Positions 14,377-21,524 of a stretch of DNA of 42,431 nucleotides are shown here, piece after piece. The notes below the pieces were generated by a model. The model had not been told where the DNA came from. It did no database searches and saw nothing but the letters and a program-made list of their open reading frames with translations. The translations under genes and the position numbers were made by a program. The stretch is from the NCBI RefSeq assembly GCF_001517975.1, contig NZ_KQ950182.1:301453-343883 (forward strand), in the 5' to 3' direction. The number at the start of each line of letters is the position of its first letter. Position 1 is the stretch's first letter. This stretch comes from Thermobifida cellulosilytica TB100. Lineage in GTDB: Bacteria; Actinomycetota; Actinomycetes; Streptosporangiales; Streptosporangiaceae.

Positions 14377-14873
14377 CCGCAGCCGCCGTCACGGCCGCGG
14401 TGGTCCTGGCGGCTGCGGCGGCCGTGACAGGGCTGCGGCGGACCCTGGTCGTGGTGGAGGTCTTCGGGCAGAGCATGGCGCCGACGCTCCGCCAGGGCGA
14501 CCGCGTCCTGGTGCGCAGGCGTGGCCTGGAGCGGCTGCGCTGCGGCGACGTGGTCGTGTTCGCGCCGCCGTACCTGCCGGGCAGGTGGGACCACCCGGGG
14601 GAGGGGCGGCGGACGTCCGAGCGGCGGTGGGTGATCAAGCGGGTCGCCGCACTGCCGGGCGACCCGGTGCCCGCGTCGTGTGCCGCCGCGCCCGGGGTGC
14701 GTCCGGACGCCCCCGTGCCGCCCGGCAGCCTGCTGGTGCTCGGGGACAACCCCGCACACAGCACCGACTCCCGGGCGTGGGGCTACATCCCGGCCGACCG
14801 GATCCTCGGGGTGGTGCTGCGCAGGCTCGGCTCCCGTCCCCCGGCCGTCGACCCGAGCGGGACGAAGGTGTGA
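14373..14873 (+). CDS. S26 signal peptidase I-like protease
   Basis: The 166-residue protein has one N-terminal membrane helix (AAVVLAAAAAVTG) and the S26 boxes: VFGQSMAPTL with catalytic Ser34, RWVIKRVAALPGD with catalytic Lys89, and LLVLGDNPAHSTDSRAWGYI. It starts with a GTG overlapping the ABC gene stop (GTGA) after a GGGAGAGG site, so it belongs to the peptide operon. The precursor has an Ala-x-Ala end at residues 22-24, a suitable cleavage site. It is short for a housekeeping enzyme, consistent with a dedicated peptidase. Its last 91 bases overlap the convergent SARP gene. Confidence 0.92.
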   Translation: MTAAAVTAAVVLAAAAAVTGLRRTLVVVEVFGQSMAPTLRQGDRVLVRRRGLERLRCGDVVVFAPPYLPGRWDHPGEGRRTSERRWVIKRVAALPGDPVPASCAAAPGVRPDAPVPPGSLLVLGDNPAHSTDSRAWGYIPADRILGVVLRRLGSRPPAVDPSGTKV

Positions 14874-16753
14874 TCCGGGCCGCCGCGCTCCCTGAGGGGG
14901 CGCACGCGCCGCAGCAGGCACAGCCTGGTCTCCAGGCTCTCGGACGCCTCGGCCTGTTCCGCCGCGTAGACGCGGAGCAGGCCGGAGAGCCGGTAGCGGT
15001 CGGCGCCGATCGGGTCGATCAGCCGGATGTCGGCCAGGCGGCCCAGCGCGGCGGTCGCGGCGGTGGCGTCGCAGTCCAGCAGCACCGACGCCGTCTCCGC
15101 GCGGAACTCCCCGGCCCGGACCAGGCCGAGCCTGCGGAACAGTGCTGCGGCCCGCCGGTCGGTGGGGTTGTCGCTGTCGCGCAGGGGCAGGTAGTCGGCC
15201 TCGATGCTGGAGCGCACCGAGCGGTCCCCGCAGCGCAGGGTGTCCAGCCGGTGCCGCTCGTCGCACAGCAGCCGGGCGAAGGCGGTCAGCGACCACTCGC
15301 GGCGGGTGAACAGCCGGGTGCCCGCGATCCACAGCGGTAGCGGCTGGTAGTCGCACAGCCGCGCGATCCACTCCGCGGCCTGCGGCTCGGCGCGGACCCG
15401 TTCGGGGCCGCAGCAGGAGGCCAGCAGCTCCACCGCCTCGTCCGGCGGCAGCGGGCCGAGGGCCACGTGCCGCACGCCGTCCAGCGCGCTGCCCCGCACC
15501 CGGCTGGTGATCAGCACCGCGACCTCCGGCCAGGGCGGGAGCAACGGCCGGATCTGCGCCTCGTCCACGGCGTTGTCCAGCACGACCAGCAGGCGGCGGC
15601 CTTCGGTGAGCTCCCGGAACCGGTAGGCGCGCTCCTCGGCGTCGGCGGAGATCTCGTCGGTGGCCATGCCGAGTCCGCGCAGCAGACGGCCCAGGGCGTC
15701 GGCGGGGCTGCGCGGGCTGCCGCCGGTGCCGCCGCCGAGGTCGATGTAGAGCTGCCCGTCCGGGTAGTGCTCGGCGAGCGCGGCGGCGGCCTTGAGGGCC
15801 AGGGCCGACTTGCCGCTGCCGCCGGGGCCGTGGACGGCGACGACGCGGGGGCGTGTGCCGGGGACGGCGCAGGGGCGCAGCGCCTCTTCCAGAAGGTGCA
15901 GTTCGGCGACCCTGCCGACGAACCTGGCGGGTTCGGCCGGGAGCATCCGGGGGGCGGTGCGGCCTGCCGGGAGCCGGGCGCTCTGCGGCCAGGACTCCAG
16001 CAGGCGGGGGTCCCGGTTCAGGATGTCGCGCTGCAACCGGACCAGTTCGGCGCCGGGTTCGATGCCGAGGTGCTCGCGCAGGGCGCGGCGGGCGGCCTGG
16101 TAGGTCTCCAGGGCCGCGGCCGGGGAGCCGGCGCGGTACAGCGCCAGCATCAGCAGGCCCCACATGCTCTCCCGTACGGGGCTCTCGGCCACCAGGCGGC
16201 GCAGGTCGCCGATGAGGTCGGCGTCGCAGCCGAGCATGAGGCGGGCGCGCATGAGGTCCTCGACGGCGCTGTAGCGCTGCTCGTCGAGGGCTTCCAGGCG
16301 GGGGGCGAGTTCCGGGGTGCGGGGGATCTCTTCGGCGGCGGAGCCCCGCCACAGCGCCAGGCCCGCGGTCAGCGCGGCCTCGGCCGTCGCGGCGTCGCCG
16401 TTGCGGAGGGCCTCGCGGCCGCGCCGCTGCTGCTCGGTGAAGGCGTGGGTGTCGAGTTCCTCGGGGGCGACGCGGATCAGGTAGCCGGGGCGGCGGGCGA
16501 CGATGCGTTCCGGGCCGGGGAAGCAGTGCAGGCGCTTGCGGAGCCGGTTCACATAGGTGCGCAGGTTGGCCGTTGCGGAGGGGGGCGGAGTGTCGTCCCA
16601 CAGGGCGGAGGCCAGGCGGTCGAGGGGAACCACCCGGTTGGGCTGGAGGAGGAGGGCGGTCAGCAGGGTGCGTTGTTTGAGGGGGCCGATGCAGATCTCG
16701 GCCCCGTCGTGGAGAACCTGTGTCGGACCGAGGAGACCGAATTCCAGTCCCAT
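14783..16753 (-). CDS. SARP/AfsR-type transcriptional regulator with NTPase domain
   Basis: The 656-residue protein begins with an OmpR-type DNA-binding domain (FGLLGPTQVLHDG; TANLRTYVNRLRKRL; GYLIRV), then a bacterial transcriptional activation domain at about residues 100-245 (AALETYQAARRALREHLGIEPG), then an NB-ARC ATPase with P-loop VVAVHGPGGSGKSAL and LLVVLDNA. It ends without the TPR tail of full AfsR. SARPs activate neighbouring secondary-metabolite genes, so it likely controls the peptide operon it faces. A perfect CelR operator lies 102 bases upstream of its ATG, implying repression that cellobiose relieves. The ribosome site is GGAAAGG. Confidence 0.93.
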   Translation of the reverse strand: MGLEFGLLGPTQVLHDGAEICIGPLKQRTLLTALLLQPNRVVPLDRLASALWDDTPPPSATANLRTYVNRLRKRLHCFPGPERIVARRPGYLIRVAPEELDTHAFTEQQRRGREALRNGDAATAEAALTAGLALWRGSAAEEIPRTPELAPRLEALDEQRYSAVEDLMRARLMLGCDADLIGDLRRLVAESPVRESMWGLLMLALYRAGSPAAALETYQAARRALREHLGIEPGAELVRLQRDILNRDPRLLESWPQSARLPAGRTAPRMLPAEPARFVGRVAELHLLEEALRPCAVPGTRPRVVAVHGPGGSGKSALALKAAAALAEHYPDGQLYIDLGGGTGGSPRSPADALGRLLRGLGMATDEISADAEERAYRFRELTEGRRLLVVLDNAVDEAQIRPLLPPWPEVAVLITSRVRGSALDGVRHVALGPLPPDEAVELLASCCGPERVRAEPQAAEWIARLCDYQPLPLWIAGTRLFTRREWSLTAFARLLCDERHRLDTLRCGDRSVRSSIEADYLPLRDSDNPTDRRAAALFRRLGLVRAGEFRAETASVLLDCDATAATAALGRLADIRLIDPIGADRYRLSGLLRVYAAEQAEASESLETRLCLLRRVRPLRERGGPDHTFVPLGSTAGGREPSLRSTTPRIRSAGM

Positions 16754-16854
16754 GGACCTTTCCGGGAAGTCGTTCTTCGTCGTGGGAACGGGTACTGCGG
16801 TGGGCGTCTCGGGTCAGGGAGGCCGGTTCCTGGGAATAACGGGTCCTCCTTCTT

Positions 16855-16868
16855 TGGGAGCGCTCCCA
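16855..16868. promoter_or_regulatory. Perfect CelR operator upstream of the SARP gene
   Basis: TGGGAGCGCTCCCA is the exact 14-bp palindrome described as the CelR binding site before cellulase genes of T. fusca. Here it sits 102 bases before the SARP start, in an AT-rich stretch. The only other nearby gene is the xylanase, whose 3-prime end faces it, so the SARP gene is the natural target. Confidence 0.85.
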
Positions 16869-17000
16869 AGGAAAGTGGGGAAGCTATCGAGTAGCAAATA
16901 TCACACTTTTTATGGAAATCGTCCAGAGGAGTAATGCGGGCGCACGGGGGCCGATAGTCCCCAACCGGTCATTTCGCTCGCGTCACCGGAGAAAAATACA

Positions 17001-17037
17001 GAAAAGTGGAGCCCGGAACACCCTGTCCGGGCTCCAC
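17001..17037 (-). terminator. Rho-independent terminator of the xylanase gene
   Basis: A perfect 12-bp stem (GTGGAGCCCGGA and its complement) with an 8-base loop lies 36 bases past the stop. On the minus strand it is followed by TTTTCTGTATTTTTC. Confidence 0.88.
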
Positions 17038-17072
17038 GAGGAGAGGTGCGGAGGGCTCCTCCGCAGATCGGA

Positions 17073-18347
17073 TCAGTGTCGGCCAGGTCCGTGGCCCGGT
17101 CCGTGGCCGGGACCGTGACCCGGACCCTGGCCGGGCCCCTGGCCGGGACCGTGACCCGGACCGTGGCCAGGTCCGTGGCCAGGTCCGTGGCCCGGACCGT
17201 GGCCGGGACCCGTGTCGCCCCGCGCCTCCTTCAGGGTGGCTTGCAGGGCGTAGAAGGCGGGCTTGGGGACGAAGTCCTCGGTCATGATCGTCGCCGAGCC
17301 CTCACCGGAGAAGAACACCGGAACCCAGGAGTACTTGTCGGTGAAGCCCCAGACCGTGAAGGAGTCGCAGCCCTCCACGGCCAGGCACGCCTCCAGCGCC
17401 TGCTGGTAGTAGTCGGCCTGCTGCTCCAACTGCTCGTCGGTCGGGATGCCGCTCTCCGGGAGGTCCATGCGGACGTCCAGTTCGGTGATGGCCGTGGCCA
17501 GACCGAGCTCGTCGAAGCGCCGCAGGTTCTCCTCCAGGTCGCCGGGGAAGCCGTACCGGGTGCTCAGGTGCCCCTGCGTGGAGAACCCGTGCACCGGGAC
17601 GCCCTGGTCGAGCAGGTCCTGGATGAGCTGGTAGTAGGCGTTGCTCTTGGGGTTGATGCCCTCCACGTTGTAGTCGTTGAAGAACAGCTCCGCCTCGGGG
17701 TCGGCCTCGTGCGCCCAGCGGAAGGCGTCGGCGATGATCTCCGGGCCGAGCTCGCGCAGCCAGATGTTCTCCTGGGTGCGCAGGTTGCCCTGCTCGTCGA
17801 AGATCTCGTTGGCCACGTCCCACTGCTGGATCCGCCCGGCGTAGCGGCCGACGACGGTCGTGATGTGGTCGTGCAGGATCTCGCGCAGCTCCTCCGCGGA
17901 GTAGTCGCCCTCCTCCAGCCAGGCCGGGTTCTGGCTGTGCCACAGCAGCGTGTGCCCCCGCACGACCTGGCCGTTGCGCTCGGCGAAGTCGACGATGGCG
18001 TCGGCGTCCGCGAAGTTGTAGCGGTCCGGCTCGGGGTGGATGAACTCCCACTTCATCTGGTTCTCGGGGGAGACCGAGCTGAACTGCTCCCCGAGGATCT
18101 TCCGGTACTTGTGGTCCGAGGAGAACGGGTCGGGGTAGTCCTGCTCCAGGTGGTGGCCGCCGCCTGCGACGGCGCTGCCGACGAAGAACCCCTCAGGGGC
18201 GGCCCAGCGCAGCTTGTCGGCCTTGGGGCCGGCGTGGGGCGGCGGGGCGTGGTCGTGCCCGGGCTTCGCGACAGCGGGGGCAGCCGCCATCGGGAGGGAC
18301 AGGGCCGCCGCGGCAAGTGCGGCGGTGACAAGACGGACGGGTTTCAT
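17073..18347 (-). CDS. xyl10B: Secreted GH10 endo-1,4-beta-xylanase
   Basis: The 424-residue precursor has a signal peptide (LVTAALAAAALSLPMAAAPAVA), then one GH10 barrel from about residue 55 to 375. WDVANEIF holds the acid/base Glu181 and TELDVRM the nucleophile Glu289; WHSQNPAW and WGFTDKYSW are further GH10 signatures. It has no carbohydrate-binding module; instead it ends in a 45-residue Gly-Pro-Gly-His tail. Size and architecture match T. fusca Xyl10B as I recall it, so the symbol is likely but not proven. Start ATG 18347 has GGGAG 7 bases upstream and leaves the operator at 18383-18396 in the promoter. It hydrolyses xylan outside the cell. Confidence 0.95.
   Translation of the reverse strand: MKPVRLVTAALAAAALSLPMAAAPAVAKPGHDHAPPPHAGPKADKLRWAAPEGFFVGSAVAGGGHHLEQDYPDPFSSDHKYRKILGEQFSSVSPENQMKWEFIHPEPDRYNFADADAIVDFAERNGQVVRGHTLLWHSQNPAWLEEGDYSAEELREILHDHITTVVGRYAGRIQQWDVANEIFDEQGNLRTQENIWLRELGPEIIADAFRWAHEADPEAELFFNDYNVEGINPKSNAYYQLIQDLLDQGVPVHGFSTQGHLSTRYGFPGDLEENLRRFDELGLATAITELDVRMDLPESGIPTDEQLEQQADYYQQALEACLAVEGCDSFTVWGFTDKYSWVPVFFSGEGSATIMTEDFVPKPAFYALQATLKEARGDTGPGHGPGHGPGHGPGHGPGHGPGQGPGQGPGHGPGHGPGHGPGRH
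17076..17210 (-). repeat. Gly-Pro-Gly-His tetrapeptide tail of the xylanase
   Basis: Eleven tetrads, mostly GPGH with two GPGQ and a final GPGR, followed by a last His, are encoded by 12-base tandem DNA repeats. The tail is flexible, has about nine His, and replaces the binding module usual for secreted xylanases. Confidence 0.9.
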
Positions 18348-18382
18348 CCAGGGGCTCCCAGTGGCAGTCGATCGTTGTTCTT

Positions 18383-18396
18383 CCGAAAAATTCCGG
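18383..18396. promoter_or_regulatory. Xylan-regulon operator before the xylanase gene
   Basis: Read with the gene (minus strand) the site is CCGGAA-TT-TTTCGG, an imperfect 6-2-6 inverted repeat beginning 15 bases after the -10 box. It matches the site before the deacetylase gene, including the flanking TGTT. The LacI repressor encoded between the two genes is the likely ligand. Confidence 0.7.
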
Positions 18397-18411
18397 AACA
18401 TGTGACGAAGG

Positions 18412-18441
18412 ACACTAGGTGCCAACCGGGCAGGTCGTCAA
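18412..18441 (-). promoter_or_regulatory. Xylanase promoter
   Basis: On the minus strand TTGACG (18441-18436) and TAGTGT (18417-18412) are 18 bases apart, the same arrangement as the deacetylase promoter at 19897-19926. The operator lies just downstream, where a bound repressor would block initiation. Confidence 0.6.
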
Positions 18442-18520
18442 TACCCGGCCCGCCGAACAGGGGGCATCCTCACCTTCCGTGCTCGTACCCTTGGGGAGAC
18501 ACCGTGGAGAAGGAGGATGC

Positions 18521-19555
18521 GTGGCCCAGACGCCGAGCCGATCCGTGACCATCTCCGCCATCGCGGCGGAAGCAGGCGTGTCCGCCCCGACGGTCTCGCG
18601 TGTCCTCAACGGGCGGGGCGACGTGGCTCCGGAGACCCGGGAACGCATCGAGAACCTGCTGCGCGCCAGGGGCTACCGCCGCCGCGGCAGCCGGGCCGCA
18701 GGCGAGCGGGTGGGCCTGATCGACCTGGTCTTCAACGACCTGGACAGCCCGTGGGCGGTCGAGATCATCCGCGGTGTCGAGGACGCCGCCCACGACATGG
18801 GCAGCAGCGTCGCGGTGTCGGCCGTCCACCGCAGGGCGAGTTCGACCCGGCAGTGGCTGGCCAACGTCCGCTCCCGCGCCAGCGACGGCGCCGTCCTGGT
18901 CACCACCGGCCTCGGCTCCGACCTGCGCAGCGAGCTGGAGGAGCTGCACATCCCCGTCGTCGTCATCGACCCGGTCGGCCTGCCCGACCTGGCCGTGCCC
19001 ACGGTCGGCTGCACCAACTGGGCCGGCGGGCTCAGCGCGACCAGCCACCTGATCGACCTCGGGCACCGGCGCATCGGCTTCGTGACCGGACGTCCCGAGC
19101 TGTGGTGCAGCCGCGCCCGCCTGGACGGCTACCGGGCCGGGCTGGAGACCGCCGGGCTCGACCTCGACCCCGACCTGGTCGTCCCCGGCAACTTCGACTA
19201 CGAGTCCGGCTTCCGCGCGGGCGAGCAGTTGTTCGGCCTGGCCGAGCCGCCGACCGCGGTGTTCGCGGCCAGCGACCAGATGGCCCTCGGCGTCTACGAG
19301 GCCCTGCGCCAGCGCGGCCTGCGGATTCCCGACGACGTCAGCGTGGTCGGCTTCGACGACCTGCCGCAGGCGCGCTGGTCCTCCCCGCCGCTGACGACGG
19401 TGCGCCAGCCGCTGGACGACATGGGCAGGCTCGCGGTGCGCACCCTGCGCCGCCTCAGGGACAACGAGGAGATCGAGAGCCCCCGGGTGGAGCTGGCCAC
19501 CGAGCTCATCGTGCGGGACAGCACCGCTCCGCCCCCCGCCGCAGCCGGAGACTGA
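18521..19555 (+). CDS. LacI-family repressor of the xylan genes
   Basis: The 344-residue protein has an N-terminal LacI helix-turn-helix (VTISAIAAEAGVSAPTVSRV, then NGRGDVAPETRERI) and a periplasmic-binding-like sugar domain (VGLIDLVFNDLDSPWA; HRRIGFVTGRPE; PTAVFAASDQMALGVYEAL; SVVGFDDLPQARWSSPPLTTV). It is divergent from the xylanase and precedes the deacetylase, so it is probably a XylR-type repressor that binds CCGGAA-N2-TTCCGG and releases it with a xylan-derived sugar. The GTG start follows AGGAGG at 18511-18516. Its own upstream region shows no copy of the operator. It is distinct from CelR, whose site here is at 16855. Confidence 0.93.
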   Translation: MAQTPSRSVTISAIAAEAGVSAPTVSRVLNGRGDVAPETRERIENLLRARGYRRRGSRAAGERVGLIDLVFNDLDSPWAVEIIRGVEDAAHDMGSSVAVSAVHRRASSTRQWLANVRSRASDGAVLVTTGLGSDLRSELEELHIPVVVIDPVGLPDLAVPTVGCTNWAGGLSATSHLIDLGHRRIGFVTGRPELWCSRARLDGYRAGLETAGLDLDPDLVVPGNFDYESGFRAGEQLFGLAEPPTAVFAASDQMALGVYEALRQRGLRIPDDVSVVGFDDLPQARWSSPPLTTVRQPLDDMGRLAVRTLRRLRDNEEIESPRVELATELIVRDSTAPPPAAAGD

Positions 19556-19590
19556 CGTCACTCTGCGTGATCTTTCGGGATCGCAGTAGG

Positions 19591-19622
19591 CAGGGGCCCC
19601 TTCGGGGCCCCTGGTGTTTTTT
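19591..19622 (+). terminator. Rho-independent terminator of the LacI gene
   Basis: A perfect 10-bp stem CAGGGGCCCC/GGGGCCCCTG with a TTC loop is followed by GTGTTTTTT, 35 bases after the stop codon. Confidence 0.93.
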
Positions 19623-19634
19623 CGAAAATTTTCG
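19623..19634. promoter_or_regulatory. Palindrome CGAAAATTTTCG after the LacI terminator
   Basis: A perfect 12-bp palindrome directly behind the T-run. It resembles CGAAA/TTTCG LacI operators of actinobacterial xylan regulons but stands about 300 bases before the deacetylase promoter, so a regulatory role is uncertain. Confidence 0.35.
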
Positions 19635-19863
19635 GCCCCGTGCTGCGGCCGCGGCGGGGCACGGGTGCGCCGGGGCGCGGCGCCCTCCGCCGGGCCGCCC
19701 GCTGTGCCGCCGCTCGACGGCCCGGCGGCCGGAGCCGCCTGGGCGGGCGGGCTGGGAGGGGCAAAGGACCAGCTCGGCGCGCGGACACCTGCTGACGTGA
19801 GCGGCTGGCGCCGCGGACAGAGTTGGGCGACACGCGGTAACTAGACATGTCCGACGCGTGACG

Positions 19864-19878
19864 AAGTGTGCGACACTT
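19864..19878. promoter_or_regulatory. Inverted repeat upstream of the deacetylase promoter
   Basis: AAGTGTGCGACACTT has 6-base arms around GCG and ends 18 bases before the -35 box, a fitting place for an activator. The binding protein is unknown. Confidence 0.4.
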
Positions 19879-19896
19879 ACATTAAGTGAACGATGA

Positions 19897-19926
19897 TTGA
19901 CAAGGGGGCATGATGCTTTTTAGGTT
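19897..19926 (+). promoter_or_regulatory. Deacetylase promoter
   Basis: A consensus -35 TTGACA (19897-19902) and a -10-like TAGGTT (19921-19926) are 18 bases apart. The operator begins 11 bases after the -10, overlapping the expected start of transcription. Confidence 0.7.
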
Positions 19927-19935
19927 TCCCTTGTG

Positions 19936-19958
19936 TTCCGGAACTTTCCGGAACTTTC
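19936..19958. promoter_or_regulatory. Xylan-regulon operator before the deacetylase gene
   Basis: Two copies of TTCCGGAACT stand 10 bases apart (19936 and 19946), followed by TTC. Together they contain the 6-2-6 inverted repeat CCGGAA-CT-TTCCGG at 19938-19951. The matching element at 18383-18396 has one mismatch. Confidence 0.72.
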
Positions 19959-19980
19959 ATGGCGTTCAGAAGGAGACCCC

Positions 19981-21132
19981 GTGGCTGCTTTCCCCCGAGG
20001 CTCTCGACTACGGAGCCGCCTCCTCGCCGTCCTGTGCGCGGCAGGACTCGCGTTCGGCGCCGCTGCCCCGGCGCAGGCCGCCACCGCCGACATCGTCACC
20101 AGGACCCCGCAGGGCGGCCAGACCGTGGCCCTGACCTTCGACGACGGCCCCAACCCGCAGGACACCCCGGCCCTGCTCCAGGTGCTGCGCCAGCACCAGG
20201 TCAAGGCGGTGTTCTGCCTGTGGGGCGAGCACGTGCGCCAGTACCCCGACCTCGTCCGGCAGATCGTGCAGCAGGGCCACACCCTGTGCAACCACTCCAT
20301 GCGCCACAGCGACATGGGGAACTGGTCGGCCAACCAGATCCGCGCTGACCTCCAGGAGACCAACGCCGCGATCCGCCAGGCGGTTCCGGGCGCCCAGATC
20401 CCCTACTTCCGGGCACCCTACGGCTCCTGGGGCCAGAGCCCCCAGGTCGCGGCCGAGCTGGGCATGCAGCCGCTGGGCTGGGCCATGGACATCGGCGACT
20501 GGGAGCCGCCCGGCACCTTCGAACTCGTCCAGCGCCTCAACCAGAGGCGCACGCCCGGCGCGGTGATCCTGATGCACGACGGCGGCGGCGACCGCAGCCA
20601 GACCGTCCAGGCCGTCAACCAGATCATCCCGCAGTGGAAGGCCCAGGGCTGGACCTTCACCCTGCCCGACGGCTCCAGCGGCTCCGACCCGGGCAACAAC
20701 CCGGGTGACCCCGGAAACAACCCCGGCGACCCGGGCAACAACCCGGGCGACCCCGGAAACAACCCCGGCGACCCGGGCAACAACCCCGGTGACCCCGGAA
20801 ACAACCCGGGCGGTCCGAGCGGTCCCTGCGACGTGGACTACACCGTGGTCAACGACTGGGGCAACGGCTTCCAGGGCGCCATCTACATCAGGAACACCGG
20901 CTCCTCGCCGATCAACAACTGGACCCTCCAGTTCAGCCTGCCCAACGTCACCATCAGCAACGGCTGGAACGGCGACTGGACCCAGAGCGGCTCCCAGATC
21001 ACCGTCAAGGCGCCGTCCTGGAACCCGACCATCCAGCCCGGCCAGAGAGCCGAGCTCGGCTTCGTCGCCAACAAGAGCGGCAACGCCTCCGCTCCCAACC
21101 AGTTCACCCTCAACGGCAACGTCTGCTCCTGA
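19981..21132 (+). CDS. Secreted CE4 polysaccharide deacetylase (probable acetylxylan esterase) with CBM2
   Basis: The 383-residue precursor has a signal peptide ending APAQA. A NodB domain follows (about 40-225) with all CE4 motifs: TFDDGP (Asp54, Asp55), the metal His pair in HSMRH (105, 109), FRAPYGSWG, DIGDWEPPG and LMHDGGG. Next comes a Gly-Asn-Asn-Pro-Gly-Asp-Pro linker, then a C-terminal CBM2 (CDVDYTV...NGNVCS) with the end Cys pair and exposed Trp (WNGDW, SWNP). CBM2 and the xylanase neighbour favour acetylxylan over chitin. The GTG start follows AAGGAGA at 19970-19976; the frame extends further left but lies within the operator. Confidence 0.94.
   Translation: MAAFPRGSRLRSRLLAVLCAAGLAFGAAAPAQAATADIVTRTPQGGQTVALTFDDGPNPQDTPALLQVLRQHQVKAVFCLWGEHVRQYPDLVRQIVQQGHTLCNHSMRHSDMGNWSANQIRADLQETNAAIRQAVPGAQIPYFRAPYGSWGQSPQVAAELGMQPLGWAMDIGDWEPPGTFELVQRLNQRRTPGAVILMHDGGGDRSQTVQAVNQIIPQWKAQGWTFTLPDGSSGSDPGNNPGDPGNNPGDPGNNPGDPGNNPGDPGNNPGDPGNNPGGPSGPCDVDYTVVNDWGNGFQGAIYIRNTGSSPINNWTLQFSLPNVTISNGWNGDWTQSGSQITVKAPSWNPTIQPGQRAELGFVANKSGNASAPNQFTLNGNVCS
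20686..20820 (+). repeat. 21-base minisatellite encoding the deacetylase linker
   Basis: About six copies of a 21-base unit encode DPGNNPG. Codon choice alternates between copies (CCGGGC versus CCCGGA), so the array is not a single recent expansion. It forms the flexible link between the catalytic and CBM2 domains. Confidence 0.85.
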
Positions 21133-21164
21133 CCGGTGAACTGACCACCGTCTGAGACGGCTCA

Positions 21165-21196
21165 GGGGCCGCCGCTCCGACCGGTGCGGCGGCCCC
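21165..21196 (+). terminator. Hairpin terminator after the deacetylase gene
   Basis: A perfect 10-bp stem GGGGCCGCCG/CGGCGGCCCC with a 12-base loop, 33 bases past the stop; no T-run. Confidence 0.75.
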
Positions 21197-21211
21197 GTCG
21201 TCGCCGGGCAT

Positions 21212-21239
21212 GAAAAAAGGCCCTGCGGACAGGGCCTTC
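21212..21239 (-). terminator. Rho-independent terminator of tRNA-Leu
   Basis: On the minus strand GAAGGCCCTG-TCCG-CAGGGCCTT is followed by TTTTC directly downstream of the tRNA 3-prime end. Confidence 0.9.
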
Positions 21240-21241
21240 AG

Positions 21242-21329
21242 TGGTGTCCGAGGGGGGACTTGAACCCCCATGCCCTTAACGGGCACTAGCACCTCAAGCT
21301 AGCGCGTCTACCTATTCCGCCACCCGGAC
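21242..21329 (-). tRNA. tRNA-Leu, anticodon GAG
   Basis: On the minus strand the gene begins GTCCGGGTGGCGGAATAGG, has an anticodon stem CTAGC/GCTAG with loop TTGAGGT (anticodon GAG), a long class II variable arm (TGCCCGTTAAGGGCA), a T arm with GGTTCAAGTCC, and a closing CTCGGAC. The discriminator A and CCA end are encoded (21245-21242). It reads CUC/CUU codons. Confidence 0.97.
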
Positions 21330-21524
21330 AGGGTGCTCTCGGCGGCTTGCCGCCGGACAAGGACAACCATAGCAAAACTCTGGCGTGACCCGTACGCCAA
21401 TTACTCGGACCCGTCGTCCACCCGCTGGTTCCACGCCCGGCACGCGGCAGAAGGAGCCGCGGGCGTCCGGAGACGGGACCATGGTGGGGAAGACCCGACA
21501 ACGGAGAGGAACGGGGTGTGACTC

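Noticed and set aside
16855-16868. CelR site as control element of the xylanase gene
   Set aside because: The xylanase promoter is at 18412-18441, about 1.5 kb away; this site lies beyond the xylanase terminator.
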